From Deltaproteobacteria bacterium (GTDB lineage: Bacteria > Desulfobacterota > Desulfovibrionia > Desulfovibrionales > Desulfovibrionaceae): a DNA stretch of 7,804 bases. A model generated the notes under the pieces. It did not search any database, had not been told where the DNA came from, and worked only from the letters and a program-made list of their open reading frames with translations. Each line of letters opens with the position of its first letter. The first letter of the stretch is position 1. Positions 1 to 6,292 of this stretch are shown here, one piece after another. The position numbers and the translations under genes were made by a program. The stretch spans positions 1 to 7,804 of the forward strand of contig JAIRVN010000023.1 in assembly GCA_031253875.1 (NCBI GenBank), written 5' to 3'.

Positions 1-1
1 A

Positions 2-91
2 GGCTTCGGCCTGGAAAAACCCATTAACGATAACAATACCGAAAAGGGCAGGGCCAAAAACCGCCGGGTGGAATTGATGAAGGTGCAGTAG
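2..91 (+). CDS. OmpA-family protein, C-terminal end only (partial at window start)
   Basis: The first 91 bases hold the last 29 codons of a gene that begins before the window, ending in TAG at 89-91. The peptide ends GLEKPINDNNTEKGRAKNRR followed by VELMKVQ. The pattern 'P-x-x-x-N-x-T-x-x-G-R-A-x-N-R-R-V-E' is the hallmark end of the OmpA C-terminal peptidoglycan-binding domain (OmpA/MotB/Pal fold). In that domain the conserved Asn and Arg residues line the diaminopimelate-binding site. The protein is therefore probably an outer-membrane or periplasmic protein that non-covalently anchors the envelope to peptidoglycan. The N-terminal part (beta-barrel, lipoprotein or other) is outside the window, so the subtype cannot be told. 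Transcription probably ends at the hairpin at 121-153. Confidence 0.85.
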   Translation, partial: GFGLEKPINDNNTEKGRAKNRRVELMKVQ

Positions 92-120
92 CAAGGCGCA
101 AGCCATCTACCCCACCACAT

Positions 121-153
121 AAAAAAGACGCGAACCCCTATTCGCGCCTTTTT
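121..153. terminator. Bidirectional Rho-independent terminator shared by the OmpA-family gene and ffs
   Basis: A 6-bp perfect stem (CGCGAA at 129-134, TTCGCG at 141-146) with a 6-base loop is flanked by A6 at 121-126 and T5 at 149-153. Read on the plus strand it ends the OmpA-family transcript; read on the minus strand it supplies the hairpin and U6 tract just after the SRP RNA. The two genes converge here, so one hairpin serves both. Confidence 0.75.
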
Positions 154-156
154 GCG

Positions 157-234
157 TGTCGGGCACCCGGCAAGCGCTGCTGCCGTTGCTTCCTTTCGGA
201 CCTGGCGGGGTTCACAGTATGACCGTCGCCCGAC
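157..234 (-). ncRNA. ffs: Signal recognition particle RNA, small bacterial type (4.5S RNA)
   Basis: The minus strand carries the SRP RNA signature: GTGAACCCCGCCAGG, then TCCGAAAGGAAGCAACGG. This is the apical Ffh-binding hairpin with its symmetric internal loop (CAGG opposite AGCA) and a GNRA tetraloop. The ends pair: GTCGGGC (plus-strand 228-234) with GCCCGAC (158-164). A near-consensus promoter puts the predicted first base at about 234, exactly at the start of that terminal helix. A terminator with a U tract follows at 121-153. The RNA binds Ffh and guides co-translational membrane targeting through FtsY. The inferred length is about 78 nt, shorter than the 114 nt of E. coli. Covariance-model calls may extend it symmetrically by about 10 bases per side. 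The tetraloop reads GAAA instead of the usual GGAA. Confidence 0.92.
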
Positions 235-240
235 GGGCAC

Positions 241-269
241 TCTATACGCCGCAAGCCGGACGATGTCAA
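241..269 (-). promoter_or_regulatory. Sigma-70-type promoter of ffs
   Basis: Read on the minus strand: TTGACA (plus 264-269), a 17-bp spacer, then TATAGA (plus 241-246). This is a full -35 consensus and a 5-of-6 match at -10. Seven bases past the -10 lies G234, the first base of the terminal helix of the SRP RNA, so promoter and RNA structure agree independently. The strength fits a constitutive stable-RNA gene. Confidence 0.85.
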
Positions 270-494
270 ACGGCCCCGGTTTACAATCTTTCGGCAGTGC
301 CGACCGAAAATTTCACTTGCTTTTGTTCATCAGGCTGCTATTCGGAAAGGAAGATACTGAAGGAGGTAGCTTCGGCAAACATGCGTTTTTCTGTCCCATG
401 ACCGTGTTCTGGCCAGTATGCCCTGAGTGCGCGTCAGACACGCGTAGCGCGCCTTTGTGCGACAGCGTCACATATTTCAGCAGGAGAATCGTAT
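270..494 (+). other. Non-coding leader upstream of the UPF0324 gene
   Basis: About 225 bases lie between the ffs promoter and the UPF0324 start. A 6-bp inverted repeat TTTCGG / CCGAAA (289-294 and 304-309) and a 5-bp hairpin CGCGT-CAGAC-ACGCG (430-444) are visible. Either could be an operator or a leader structure. I see no convincing sigma-70 or sigma-54 promoter; the best guess is TTGCTT with TATTCG at 16-bp spacing, which is weak. A strong Shine-Dalgarno sequence AAGGAGG near 359-365 has only a 6-codon ORF behind it (MRFSVP from 381) and the spacing is too long. Confidence 0.4.
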
Positions 495-1970
495 ATGCAT
501 GCAGAAAAAAAGGGATTTACAGAGGATAAAACCGCCTTATTGCTCGGCTCGTTCATTTTTATAGTCGGCATGTTGAACTTTGCCGGCATGAACTGGCTTG
601 GCTGGATAGTCAGGGCTCGCACCTGGCTTGATCCGGTCTTAATGTTCAACGCCACCGGTTCCTCAAGCGCAAAGGCGATCGGGGGATGGATTGCTCCGGC
701 GGCCACGGGCTGGATCAGCCTGTTTATGACCTGGGCGGGCATCACCGCTCTGCTGGCTATCGGAGCCAAGCTCATGAAAGTCGATGTCGTCGCCTTCGTG
801 AAAGCCTTTACGCTGATCTTTTTTGTCGCGTATATCTGCTACGGCCTCGGCAACTTCGCCTATATCGCGGTGTCCCCAACCCCGAAGGACCTGGCGGCAG
901 CCAAAATCACGTGGTCTATAGGTCTTTCCGGTGAAGCGGGCTACATTGTCGCGCTGGTTGTGGGCATCATCATCGGCAACTTCATGCCGGGCTTGGCTGA
1001 AGCCATGCGCCCCGCCTGCCGCCCCGAGATGTTCGTAAAAATCGCCATCATCATCATGGGCGCCGAACTGGGCGTCAAGGCCGCCGACGCCATCGGCCTC
1101 GCCGGGCACGTCGTTTTCCGCGGCTTGTGCGCCATTGTGGAAGCGTATCTTATCTATTGGGCTCTCGTGTATTACATCTCGCGCAAGTACTTCAAATTCA
1201 GCCGGGAATGGGCCGCTCCCCTTGCTTCCGGCATTTCCATCTGCGGCGTGTCCGCCGCCATCGCCACAGGCGGCGCCATCCGCGCCCGCCCTGTCGTGCC
1301 CATCATGGTATCCTCCCTGGTGGTCGTGTTCACCTGTATCGAAATGCTCATTTTGCCCTTTATCGCCTCCTGGGGTCTGCACACCGAACCCATGGTGGCA
1401 GGCGGCTGGATGGGCCTGGCCGTCAAGTCCGACGGCGGGGCAATCGCCAGCGGCGCCATTGCGGAAGCGCTGATTCTTGCCAAAGCCAAAGCCGTTGACG
1501 GCATCTCCTACCAGACAGGCTGGGTGGTCATGGTCACCACTACCGTGAAGATATTCATCGACGTCTTCATCGGCATTTGGTCCATGCTGCTCGCCTACAT
1601 CTGGTGCACCAAGATCGATAACAAAGGCGAAAAGCGCAGCGTATCCTGGAGCGAGGTATGGGATCGTTTCCCCCGTTTCGTTATCGGCTACATCCTGACT
1701 TTCCTCATTCTGCTCTACCTGAGCTTGCAGTCCAAGGAACTCTACAAGCTGGGAGACGCCATGTCGCGCAACATCAACTCCTTGCGCGTACTGTTCTTCC
1801 TGATGACCTTCTTCACCATCGGAGTCATCTCCAATTTCCGGCGGCTGTGGGCGGAAGGCATCGGCAGGCTGGCCGCAGTATACTGCGTCTGCTTGTTCGG
1901 CTTCATCATCTGGATCGGCCTGTTCATTTCCTGGCTGTTCTTCCACGGCATCAAGCCCCCCCTGGTGTAA
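495..1970 (+). CDS. UPF0324 / YeiH-type putative sulfate exporter family membrane protein
   Basis: This is a polytopic inner-membrane protein of 491 residues with about 11-12 hydrophobic segments. Family hallmarks are visible: KIAIIIMGAELGVKAADAIG (residues 182-201), the conserved S-G-x-S-I-C-G-x-S-A-A-I-A (245-257), and the C-terminal block RFPRFVIGYILTF ... LFFLMTFFTIGVISNFRRL (391-451). The family (COG2855) includes TauZ, a proposed sulfate exporter in sulfonate degraders; substrate and direction of transport are unproven for most members. Typical members are about 340-350 residues, so roughly 140 extra residues are spread over an extended N-terminal part (1-150) and a central insertion around 290-340. 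The start at 495 is supported by AGGAGA at 482-487, 7 bases upstream. A 54-residue membrane protein follows 20 bp downstream, probably in the same transcript. Exact substrate: not determinable from sequence. Confidence 0.85.
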   Translation: MHAEKKGFTEDKTALLLGSFIFIVGMLNFAGMNWLGWIVRARTWLDPVLMFNATGSSSAKAIGGWIAPAATGWISLFMTWAGITALLAIGAKLMKVDVVAFVKAFTLIFFVAYICYGLGNFAYIAVSPTPKDLAAAKITWSIGLSGEAGYIVALVVGIIIGNFMPGLAEAMRPACRPEMFVKIAIIIMGAELGVKAADAIGLAGHVVFRGLCAIVEAYLIYWALVYYISRKYFKFSREWAAPLASGISICGVSAAIATGGAIRARPVVPIMVSSLVVVFTCIEMLILPFIASWGLHTEPMVAGGWMGLAVKSDGGAIASGAIAEALILAKAKAVDGISYQTGWVVMVTTTVKIFIDVFIGIWSMLLAYIWCTKIDNKGEKRSVSWSEVWDRFPRFVIGYILTFLILLYLSLQSKELYKLGDAMSRNINSLRVLFFLMTFFTIGVISNFRRLWAEGIGRLAAVYCVCLFGFIIWIGLFISWLFFHGIKPPLV

Positions 1971-1990
1971 TCTTTTGAGAGGATACCGAT

Positions 1991-2155
1991 ATGCAAGAAG
2001 ATAAAAAAGTGACATTCAAGGAAGAGATAAGCGCCATGGAGTATGAGCCGCTCGACGAGGTTGAAATCAAGCTCGTCAAATGGAGCTTGATCCTTGGCCT
2101 TGTGTCTCTTGTGGTTTTTTATGCGATAGCCCAGATGGTTCCCGGCGCTCACTAG
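1991..2155 (+). CDS. Small single-span membrane protein (54 aa), putative partner of the UPF0324 transporter
   Basis: The ORF starts ATG at 1991 behind a good ribosome-binding site (GAGAGGA, about 1976-1982) and ends TAG at 2155. The protein begins MQEDKKVTFKEEISAMEYEP. It has an acidic, charged N-terminal 30 residues and one transmembrane helix at about residues 30-50 (KWSLILGLVSLVVFYAIAQM), then a short PGAH tail. With Lys/Glu-rich residues before the helix, a cytoplasmic N-terminus is likely, although the charge balance is near neutral. The gene lies 20 bp after the transporter gene and before a strong stem-loop, so the two appear to be the whole operon. A small accessory or stabilising subunit of the transporter is inferred from context only. 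I do not recognise the family. Confidence 0.75.
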   Translation: MQEDKKVTFKEEISAMEYEPLDEVEIKLVKWSLILGLVSLVVFYAIAQMVPGAH

Positions 2156-2162
2156 CCGTATC

Positions 2163-2198
2163 GGAGCGCCCGTTGCGCAGTGCAGCGGCGGGCGCTCC
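2163..2198 (+). terminator. Strong stem-loop after the transporter operon, possible terminator
   Basis: GGAGCGCCCG (2163-2172) and CGGGCGCTCC (2189-2198) form a perfect 10-bp, GC-rich stem with a 16-base loop, starting 8 bases after the stop of the 54-residue gene. No T tract follows (CTCACATCC), so it is not a textbook intrinsic terminator. It could terminate with a factor, or protect the 3' end of the mRNA. Confidence 0.45.
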
Positions 2199-2221
2199 CT
2201 CACATCCGGCATCTGCTCCAA

Positions 2222-2455
2222 ATGCATACCTATCGCGTGCGTTATATCAGCGGCCCGCAAGAAGCCTTGCGTAGCGGGCACGAACACTACGTTGCCGCGC
2301 CCTCGCTGGCCGCAGCTCTGGCTACGCGATGCTGCTGGCCGGTGCAATATGACAGAGAACACACCTGCGCCTGGGCGCAAAAGCCCGGCGCCGGCCTCTA
2401 TGATGTGGAAGCCTGGGAAGCTGTATGTTGCCCCCCAGGCTTTTCCGGCGATTAG
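2222..2455 (+). CDS. Hypothetical small protein (77 aa), doubtful
   Basis: The ORF from ATG 2222 to TAG 2455 encodes a protein starting MHTYRVRYISGPQEALRSGH, then an Ala-rich segment, paired Cys residues (CC near residue 36 and near 70), and a Tyr/Trp/Glu-containing tail (LYDVEAWEAVCC). The mix of aromatic and charged residues looks more like a protein than like noise. It fills a gap between two convergent transcription units, and no gene opposes it there. Against it: no recognisable Shine-Dalgarno sequence (upstream is GGCATCTGCTCCAA), a start just after a strong stem-loop, and a family I do not recognise. An upstream GTG at 2180 would lie inside the stem-loop. It may be a decayed or spurious gene. 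Confidence 0.35.
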   Translation: MHTYRVRYISGPQEALRSGHEHYVAAPSLAAALATRCCWPVQYDREHTCAWAQKPGAGLYDVEAWEAVCCPPGFSGD

Positions 2456-2468
2456 AGCATCTTCTCCT

Positions 2469-2499
2469 CAAAAAAGAGACGCGCATGCGGCAGCGCGCC
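2469..2499 (-). terminator. Probable Rho-independent terminator of the XRE / GNAT-TraB / GNAT-radical SAM unit
   Basis: On the minus strand, about 30 bases past the stop at 2528, CGCGC pairs with GCGCG (plus 2493-2497 and 2480-2484) around a short loop. This is followed by TCTCTTTTTTG (T6 at plus 2470-2475). A weaker hairpin, ACGGC with GCCGT (plus 2504-2508 and 2519-2523), lies between the stop and this terminator. Confidence 0.6.
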
Positions 2500-2527
2500 A
2501 TGTAACGGCAAAACGTGCGCCGTCCGA

Positions 2528-4411
2528 TCAGCTGATTCTTTCGAAGCGCTTGGCGCAAGCGACACAGGGCACATCCGGGTCGCCCGAGGCCAGACGCGCC
2601 CTGAAGCGCGCGTATTCCGGTTCATTCCATATGTCCAGCGGGTTCCGCTCCCGTACGGAGCCGAACGCGCGGCGGAACGGGTCGCTTTCGTCCGTGGGCA
2701 GGTTCACGTAAATACAGGGGGCAACGGCGCCTTCCGCGTCGATGTACATGCAGCTCTGCACCCGTTCGCTACAGTCGTTTCCGCCGTGTTCGCCGGGCAG
2801 GGAATAATGGATGGTCCTGCCTGCGGACGCCGCCCTTTCCGCCGCCTCGTGCAGCAGGATGCGGGCGCGCCCGATTTTTTCCGCCTCGTGAGGGGCGTAG
2901 GCCTCGGCCTCCATGCCGGGTGCGGCAATGTAATCAAGGGTGCTCACCACGGCCGCGGGCACATCAAGGCTGCGCATGAGATCCGGCAAGCGGACAACGT
3001 TTTCCGCTTCCGAGGCCAGCATCAGGTAGGCGAGGTGAACGCGGGGGTATTCGCTGCCGGCCAGACGCTTGGCCCGGTTGAGGGCGAGAATGCCGTCGCG
3101 TACCCTTGCGAACGGAATCACGGCGCGGGCGGCGTTACTCGCGCCGTCGACGCCCGTCAGGGAAAAGGCCGCGATGTCAATGCCGCTGTCCACGAACCTG
3201 GCCGCGCTGTCATCGTTAACAGCCACGCCGCACGTTGTGGTGGAGACGGCACTCCCGATGCGCACGGCTGCCGCCGCGTACTCGAAAAAGCGCGGATGCA
3301 GGAGCGGCTCGCCCCAGCCTTGCAGGTGCACGCGTTTCGTCCTGTGGATGAGCGGCGCAAGAGCGGCGAAGGTCGCGTCCTCCATGTAGCGCGAGCGCCA
3401 TACATCCTGCTTGGTGGTGTGCGGGCAATAGACGCATGTGCCGGGGCACCGTGAACTCACCTCAATTTGCAGACAGTCAAAGGGACGTGTTTCACCGAAC
3501 AGGAAGCGGCGTACAGTACCGGAAAAACCCGGCGGGGTGAACACGGCCAGGGGATCGGCGTCCTTCGCCCTTGTTCGCGGCGCGGCGGGCCGCCGCCTGA
3601 CGGAACTGGTCCATGACGTTTGTATGCACGGCAGCCGCAGGCAAGCGCCCCATTTGCCCTTGAATGCCGCAATGCCCTTGTTGACGCCAAGCCCGAGGTT
3701 CAGGTGCTGATGGCCGAGATCCGCAGCCCGGCCCACAATGGCGTGGAGCAGAACGTCCGCCGCGCCGGGCGGGCAGTCAGAACGCCTGAACGCGAACATG
3801 TAAAAAGCCGTGGACAGGCTGGAAAAATCGCCGACGGCAAGGGCGAGCAGGCGGGAGGAAGCGTCCCGGGCGGCAAACAGCGCGGCCTCGGGCGATGCCG
3901 CGAGATATTCCGGAATGCGGCCGTAAATATGCCGCGTGCCCGCCTCAAGCTGCCGGAAATCACGACAGGCCCTGACCAGGGCTGCATGCTCGTTGTTCCA
4001 CTGTTCTTCGGCGACGGTGCATTCGCGGCCCCCCCTGCGCAGCATATTACGCAGGTTTTGCCCCATTTTTTCCACCGGGAGAGCAAGGAACGCGTACGCG
4101 TCTTCCCGGATCGCGGCATCAGGGGGCGCGGCTGCGGGACGAGCGGGGCCGAGCACGGTGAGGGCCGAGCATCCGCCTCCCGCGAGAGCGGCTTTGACCG
4201 CCGCGTTCATGGCCGCTTCGGCGGCTTCGGCGTCCTCATCGGGCAACGCGCCGAGAACATAGGCAATGAGCGTGCGTTGTCCCTCGTAATCATAGGCCAC
4301 GCATCCATCACACAAGACGGGATGCGATTGGCTTACGGCGGCCACATAGCTGACGAGCTGTTCCGGAACCAGGGCCTGGGCCGTGACGTGAGAGAAGGCG
4401 CGCGCATGCAC
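2528..4411 (-). CDS. GNAT-like domain fused to a radical SAM/SPASM enzyme
   Basis: Two-part protein of 627 residues from GTG 4411. The N-terminal half (about 1-270) resembles GNAT/FemAB-CelD-type acyltransferase folds, ending HLNLGLGVNKGIAAFKGKWG (about 236-255); the next gene upstream carries the same ending. After an Arg/Pro-rich linker (about 270-290) comes a radical SAM domain with CxxxCxxC (C322, C326, C329; CPGTCVYC) for the 4Fe-4S cluster that cleaves S-adenosylmethionine, and a GWGEPLLHP motif (365-373). The C-terminus is SPASM-like, with Cys at 547, 554, 566, 616 and 619, an IWN motif and a closing CVAC, which fits an auxiliary iron-sulfur cluster. GTG 4411 is preferred because GGGGAG lies 9 bases upstream and the preceding stop is 2 bp away. 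An in-frame ATG at 4465 (645 residues) has no ribosome-binding site. Reaction and substrate are unknown; SPASM enzymes often modify peptides or proteins. Confidence 0.85.
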   Translation of the reverse strand: MHARAFSHVTAQALVPEQLVSYVAAVSQSHPVLCDGCVAYDYEGQRTLIAYVLGALPDEDAEAAEAAMNAAVKAALAGGGCSALTVLGPARPAAAPPDAAIREDAYAFLALPVEKMGQNLRNMLRRGGRECTVAEEQWNNEHAALVRACRDFRQLEAGTRHIYGRIPEYLAASPEAALFAARDASSRLLALAVGDFSSLSTAFYMFAFRRSDCPPGAADVLLHAIVGRAADLGHQHLNLGLGVNKGIAAFKGKWGACLRLPCIQTSWTSSVRRRPAAPRTRAKDADPLAVFTPPGFSGTVRRFLFGETRPFDCLQIEVSSRCPGTCVYCPHTTKQDVWRSRYMEDATFAALAPLIHRTKRVHLQGWGEPLLHPRFFEYAAAAVRIGSAVSTTTCGVAVNDDSAARFVDSGIDIAAFSLTGVDGASNAARAVIPFARVRDGILALNRAKRLAGSEYPRVHLAYLMLASEAENVVRLPDLMRSLDVPAAVVSTLDYIAAPGMEAEAYAPHEAEKIGRARILLHEAAERAASAGRTIHYSLPGEHGGNDCSERVQSCMYIDAEGAVAPCIYVNLPTDESDPFRRAFGSVRERNPLDIWNEPEYARFRARLASGDPDVPCVACAKRFERIS

Positions 4412-4413
4412 GG

Positions 4414-6186
4414 TCAGCCGCTCCCCTTGAGCCACGCGCGGAGTTTGTGCCGCAGGGTCGGCCATAGCTGCGTGACCGTGAATCCGTCCTCGCGGAGCAT
4501 GTTTTCCAGATTGAGCATGTGGGCCGTTCCCACGAACACGGCGGTGCGCCCCCGCTCGATATGCGGCATCATCCGTTCGCGGAAACGTTGGTCGCGCAGA
4601 CCGATGACCGTGTTGGTGCGGGTCGGGAATTCCGTGCCGGTATCGAGCATGCGCATGAGATCCCCGTCGAGGTACGACGAAAGGCTCTGCCGCATGCGGC
4701 GTTTCCAGTCCTCCGGGCGGCGCAGAAAGTGGATGATCCTTTCCATGGGCACGCTTTCAAGGGAGGCTGTCTGTTCGTCGATGTTCTCCATGCTGATGAT
4801 CCTGCGCCCCATCTCACGGGCGATTTCCCATGCCTCCAGATCCACGGACTGGTTCCAGCCGTGGCGTTCGAGGAAGGCGTAGTACAGCGTGAAAAACACG
4901 GACCACGGCCTGTGGGTGGACAGGATGCCGCGCACGTCCGCCGGAGAATGCCAGGCCATGTTGAGAAACTTGGCGAATGCGCCCTGCGGGCCGCGTACCA
5001 CGCGTTCAAGACAGCGGATTTCGTCTTCTTCCAGGTAATCAATGACGCGCGGGGTATCCGCGTCCCGCGTTCTGCCGTGGCGGCCGAAAGTCGCCAGGCT
5101 TGCGGCATCAAGCGGTCCCTCAAAGATGACAGTGTCCACCCCGGCGAACAAGGCGCGAAAAGCGCCGGCAAAAGAATACCTGAACGAATGCGCCGTGCCG
5201 CCTATCCACGAGGTCTTGCCGTTTTTTGTCAATTTCCAGAGCATGGCGTAAGGACGCTGTTCCGGCAGATATCCGCCAACAAGCATACTGTCGGCATCAT
5301 TATGCCGGGTCTGAGCGGCGCTGAGCAGGGTGTGGTACAAGGCGTCGCGCGCGGACGCTCCCCTGTCGCTTCCTCCGGTATCGCGTCCGCCGCTGCTGTG
5401 GTGTTTCCACGAGGCTGCCTGAAAAGGCAGGGCGGGCACGCCGCCCCATTTTTTTTTGAAGCGGGCGATGCCCTCGTTCACGCCGAGGCCGAGGTGGATG
5501 TACCGCTTACCCCGGGATTGCGCGCTTGCCAGCATGTGGGCGAAAAGGGCGTCGCCAGCGTGCGGAGTATACGCTGTGCGCGAATGCGCCCCGATGATGT
5601 AGGCGTCGAACTCTTCCGGCCCGCAATCCATGACCAGGCATGCCGCGAGCCTGCCGTCCGCGTCCCAGGCGTTCACCAGGCGGATGTCCGTTTCCTGCGC
5701 ATGCACAACAAGGTTTGTCCGCGCGAACAGTTCGCGCACCTGGGGAGTCACTTCCTTGCGGCGCAGGAATTCCATCCACAATTTGCGGTGGGCGGCGGTG
5801 AAATCCCTGCCCTCCTCCACGCGCAGCACCTTTGCCGCTTTGGCGAGAGGGCCGCGTAACTTCCCGGGCACGGGGCTGTCCGAAGGCAATACGTAGAATA
5901 CGTCCGTTTCGGTCACGTACGGCGCGAGGGAAGGGGGGAGTTCCGGCGCAATGGCCCAGCAGGCTTCCGGCGTACGTTCACTGACGACCGTTTCAAGGGC
6001 GCGGGCGAAGGCTCCGGCATCATAGTTCCCTTGCAGGGGGTAGCCGATGGCGATGAGCCAGTCCTTGCCGACAAAGAAAAGAAAGCCGTCGCGGAAAAGC
6101 GCCTCCCCGCCGGACATGGCTTTCATGAACGCGACGGAGTGCTCGGGCACTGTTGTGATACTTGTTACCGGCGGCTGCTCCATCAT
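4414..6186 (-). CDS. GNAT-like domain fused to a TraB/GumN (Tiki/EreA-type) hydrolase domain
   Basis: Protein of 590 residues with two domains. Residues 1-260 form a GNAT/FemAB-CelD-like domain ending YIHLGLGVNEGIARFKKKWG (229-248), homologous to the N-terminal half of the next gene. A Gly/Ser/Arg-rich linker spans about 262-280. Residues about 313-580 carry the TraB/GumN set: MLWKLTKNGKTSWIGGTAH with G330xxH333, FEGPLD (355-360), MENIDEQTASLESVP (466-480), and the C-terminal VFVGTAHMLNLENMLREDGF with a second GTAH (553-556). This superfamily holds the putative metal-dependent Tiki proteases, TraB pheromone-shutdown proteins and EreA-like esterases. Most bacterial GumN-type members are secreted lipoproteins; this one has no signal peptide and should be cytoplasmic. 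No ribosome-binding site precedes ATG 6186, and an in-frame stop nearby rules out a longer start. Substrate unknown. Confidence 0.85.
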   Translation of the reverse strand: MMEQPPVTSITTVPEHSVAFMKAMSGGEALFRDGFLFFVGKDWLIAIGYPLQGNYDAGAFARALETVVSERTPEACWAIAPELPPSLAPYVTETDVFYVLPSDSPVPGKLRGPLAKAAKVLRVEEGRDFTAAHRKLWMEFLRRKEVTPQVRELFARTNLVVHAQETDIRLVNAWDADGRLAACLVMDCGPEEFDAYIIGAHSRTAYTPHAGDALFAHMLASAQSRGKRYIHLGLGVNEGIARFKKKWGGVPALPFQAASWKHHSSGGRDTGGSDRGASARDALYHTLLSAAQTRHNDADSMLVGGYLPEQRPYAMLWKLTKNGKTSWIGGTAHSFRYSFAGAFRALFAGVDTVIFEGPLDAASLATFGRHGRTRDADTPRVIDYLEEDEIRCLERVVRGPQGAFAKFLNMAWHSPADVRGILSTHRPWSVFFTLYYAFLERHGWNQSVDLEAWEIAREMGRRIISMENIDEQTASLESVPMERIIHFLRRPEDWKRRMRQSLSSYLDGDLMRMLDTGTEFPTRTNTVIGLRDQRFRERMMPHIERGRTAVFVGTAHMLNLENMLREDGFTVTQLWPTLRHKLRAWLKGSG

Positions 6187-6243
6187 GGAAAAATACGCGG
6201 GTCAACTCCAAAAGACAAGCAGCTTCCTTTCGGCTCATTGGAG

Positions 6244-6273
6244 GTTATACGGCATATACGCGTCAGAAGATGA
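6244..6273 (-). promoter_or_regulatory. Possible promoter or operator between the XRE gene and the GNAT-TraB gene
   Basis: In the 106-bp gap, the minus strand has a TATAAC -10-like box (plus 6244-6249) with only a weak -35 (TCATCT) upstream. The sequence just before it, GTATAT-GCC-GTATAA, is a short direct repeat that could bind a regulator. No terminator is visible after the XRE stop, so read-through from the XRE promoter is equally possible. Confidence 0.25.
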
Positions 6274-6292
6274 AAATCGAAAACAGAGGCGA

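Noticed and set aside
152..529. 125-residue plus-strand ORF across the SRP RNA and the transporter start
   Set aside because: It crosses the terminator and the whole ffs gene and overlaps the transporter start. Its CPEC motif is isolated and no ribosome-binding site is placed correctly.
663..2015. 450-residue ORF on the minus strand opposite the UPF0324 gene
   Set aside because: Asp/Gly/His-rich shadow of a GC-rich membrane-protein gene. The plus-strand frame has clear family motifs and a good ribosome-binding site.
3620..4882. 420-residue plus-strand ORF across both fusion genes
   Set aside because: Shadow frame produced by high GC content; it spans the boundary of two real minus-strand genes.
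4519..5859. 446-residue plus-strand ORF opposite the GNAT-TraB gene
   Set aside because: No recognisable domain, Arg/His/Gly-rich composition, and it mirrors a gene with convincing motifs on the other strand.
6020..6238. 72-residue minus-strand ORF starting just after the TATAAC box (MSRKEAACLLELTRVFF)
   Set aside because: It runs into the GNAT-TraB gene in another frame and becomes His/Arg-rich, as shadow frames do. A leaderless start is possible but unsupported.
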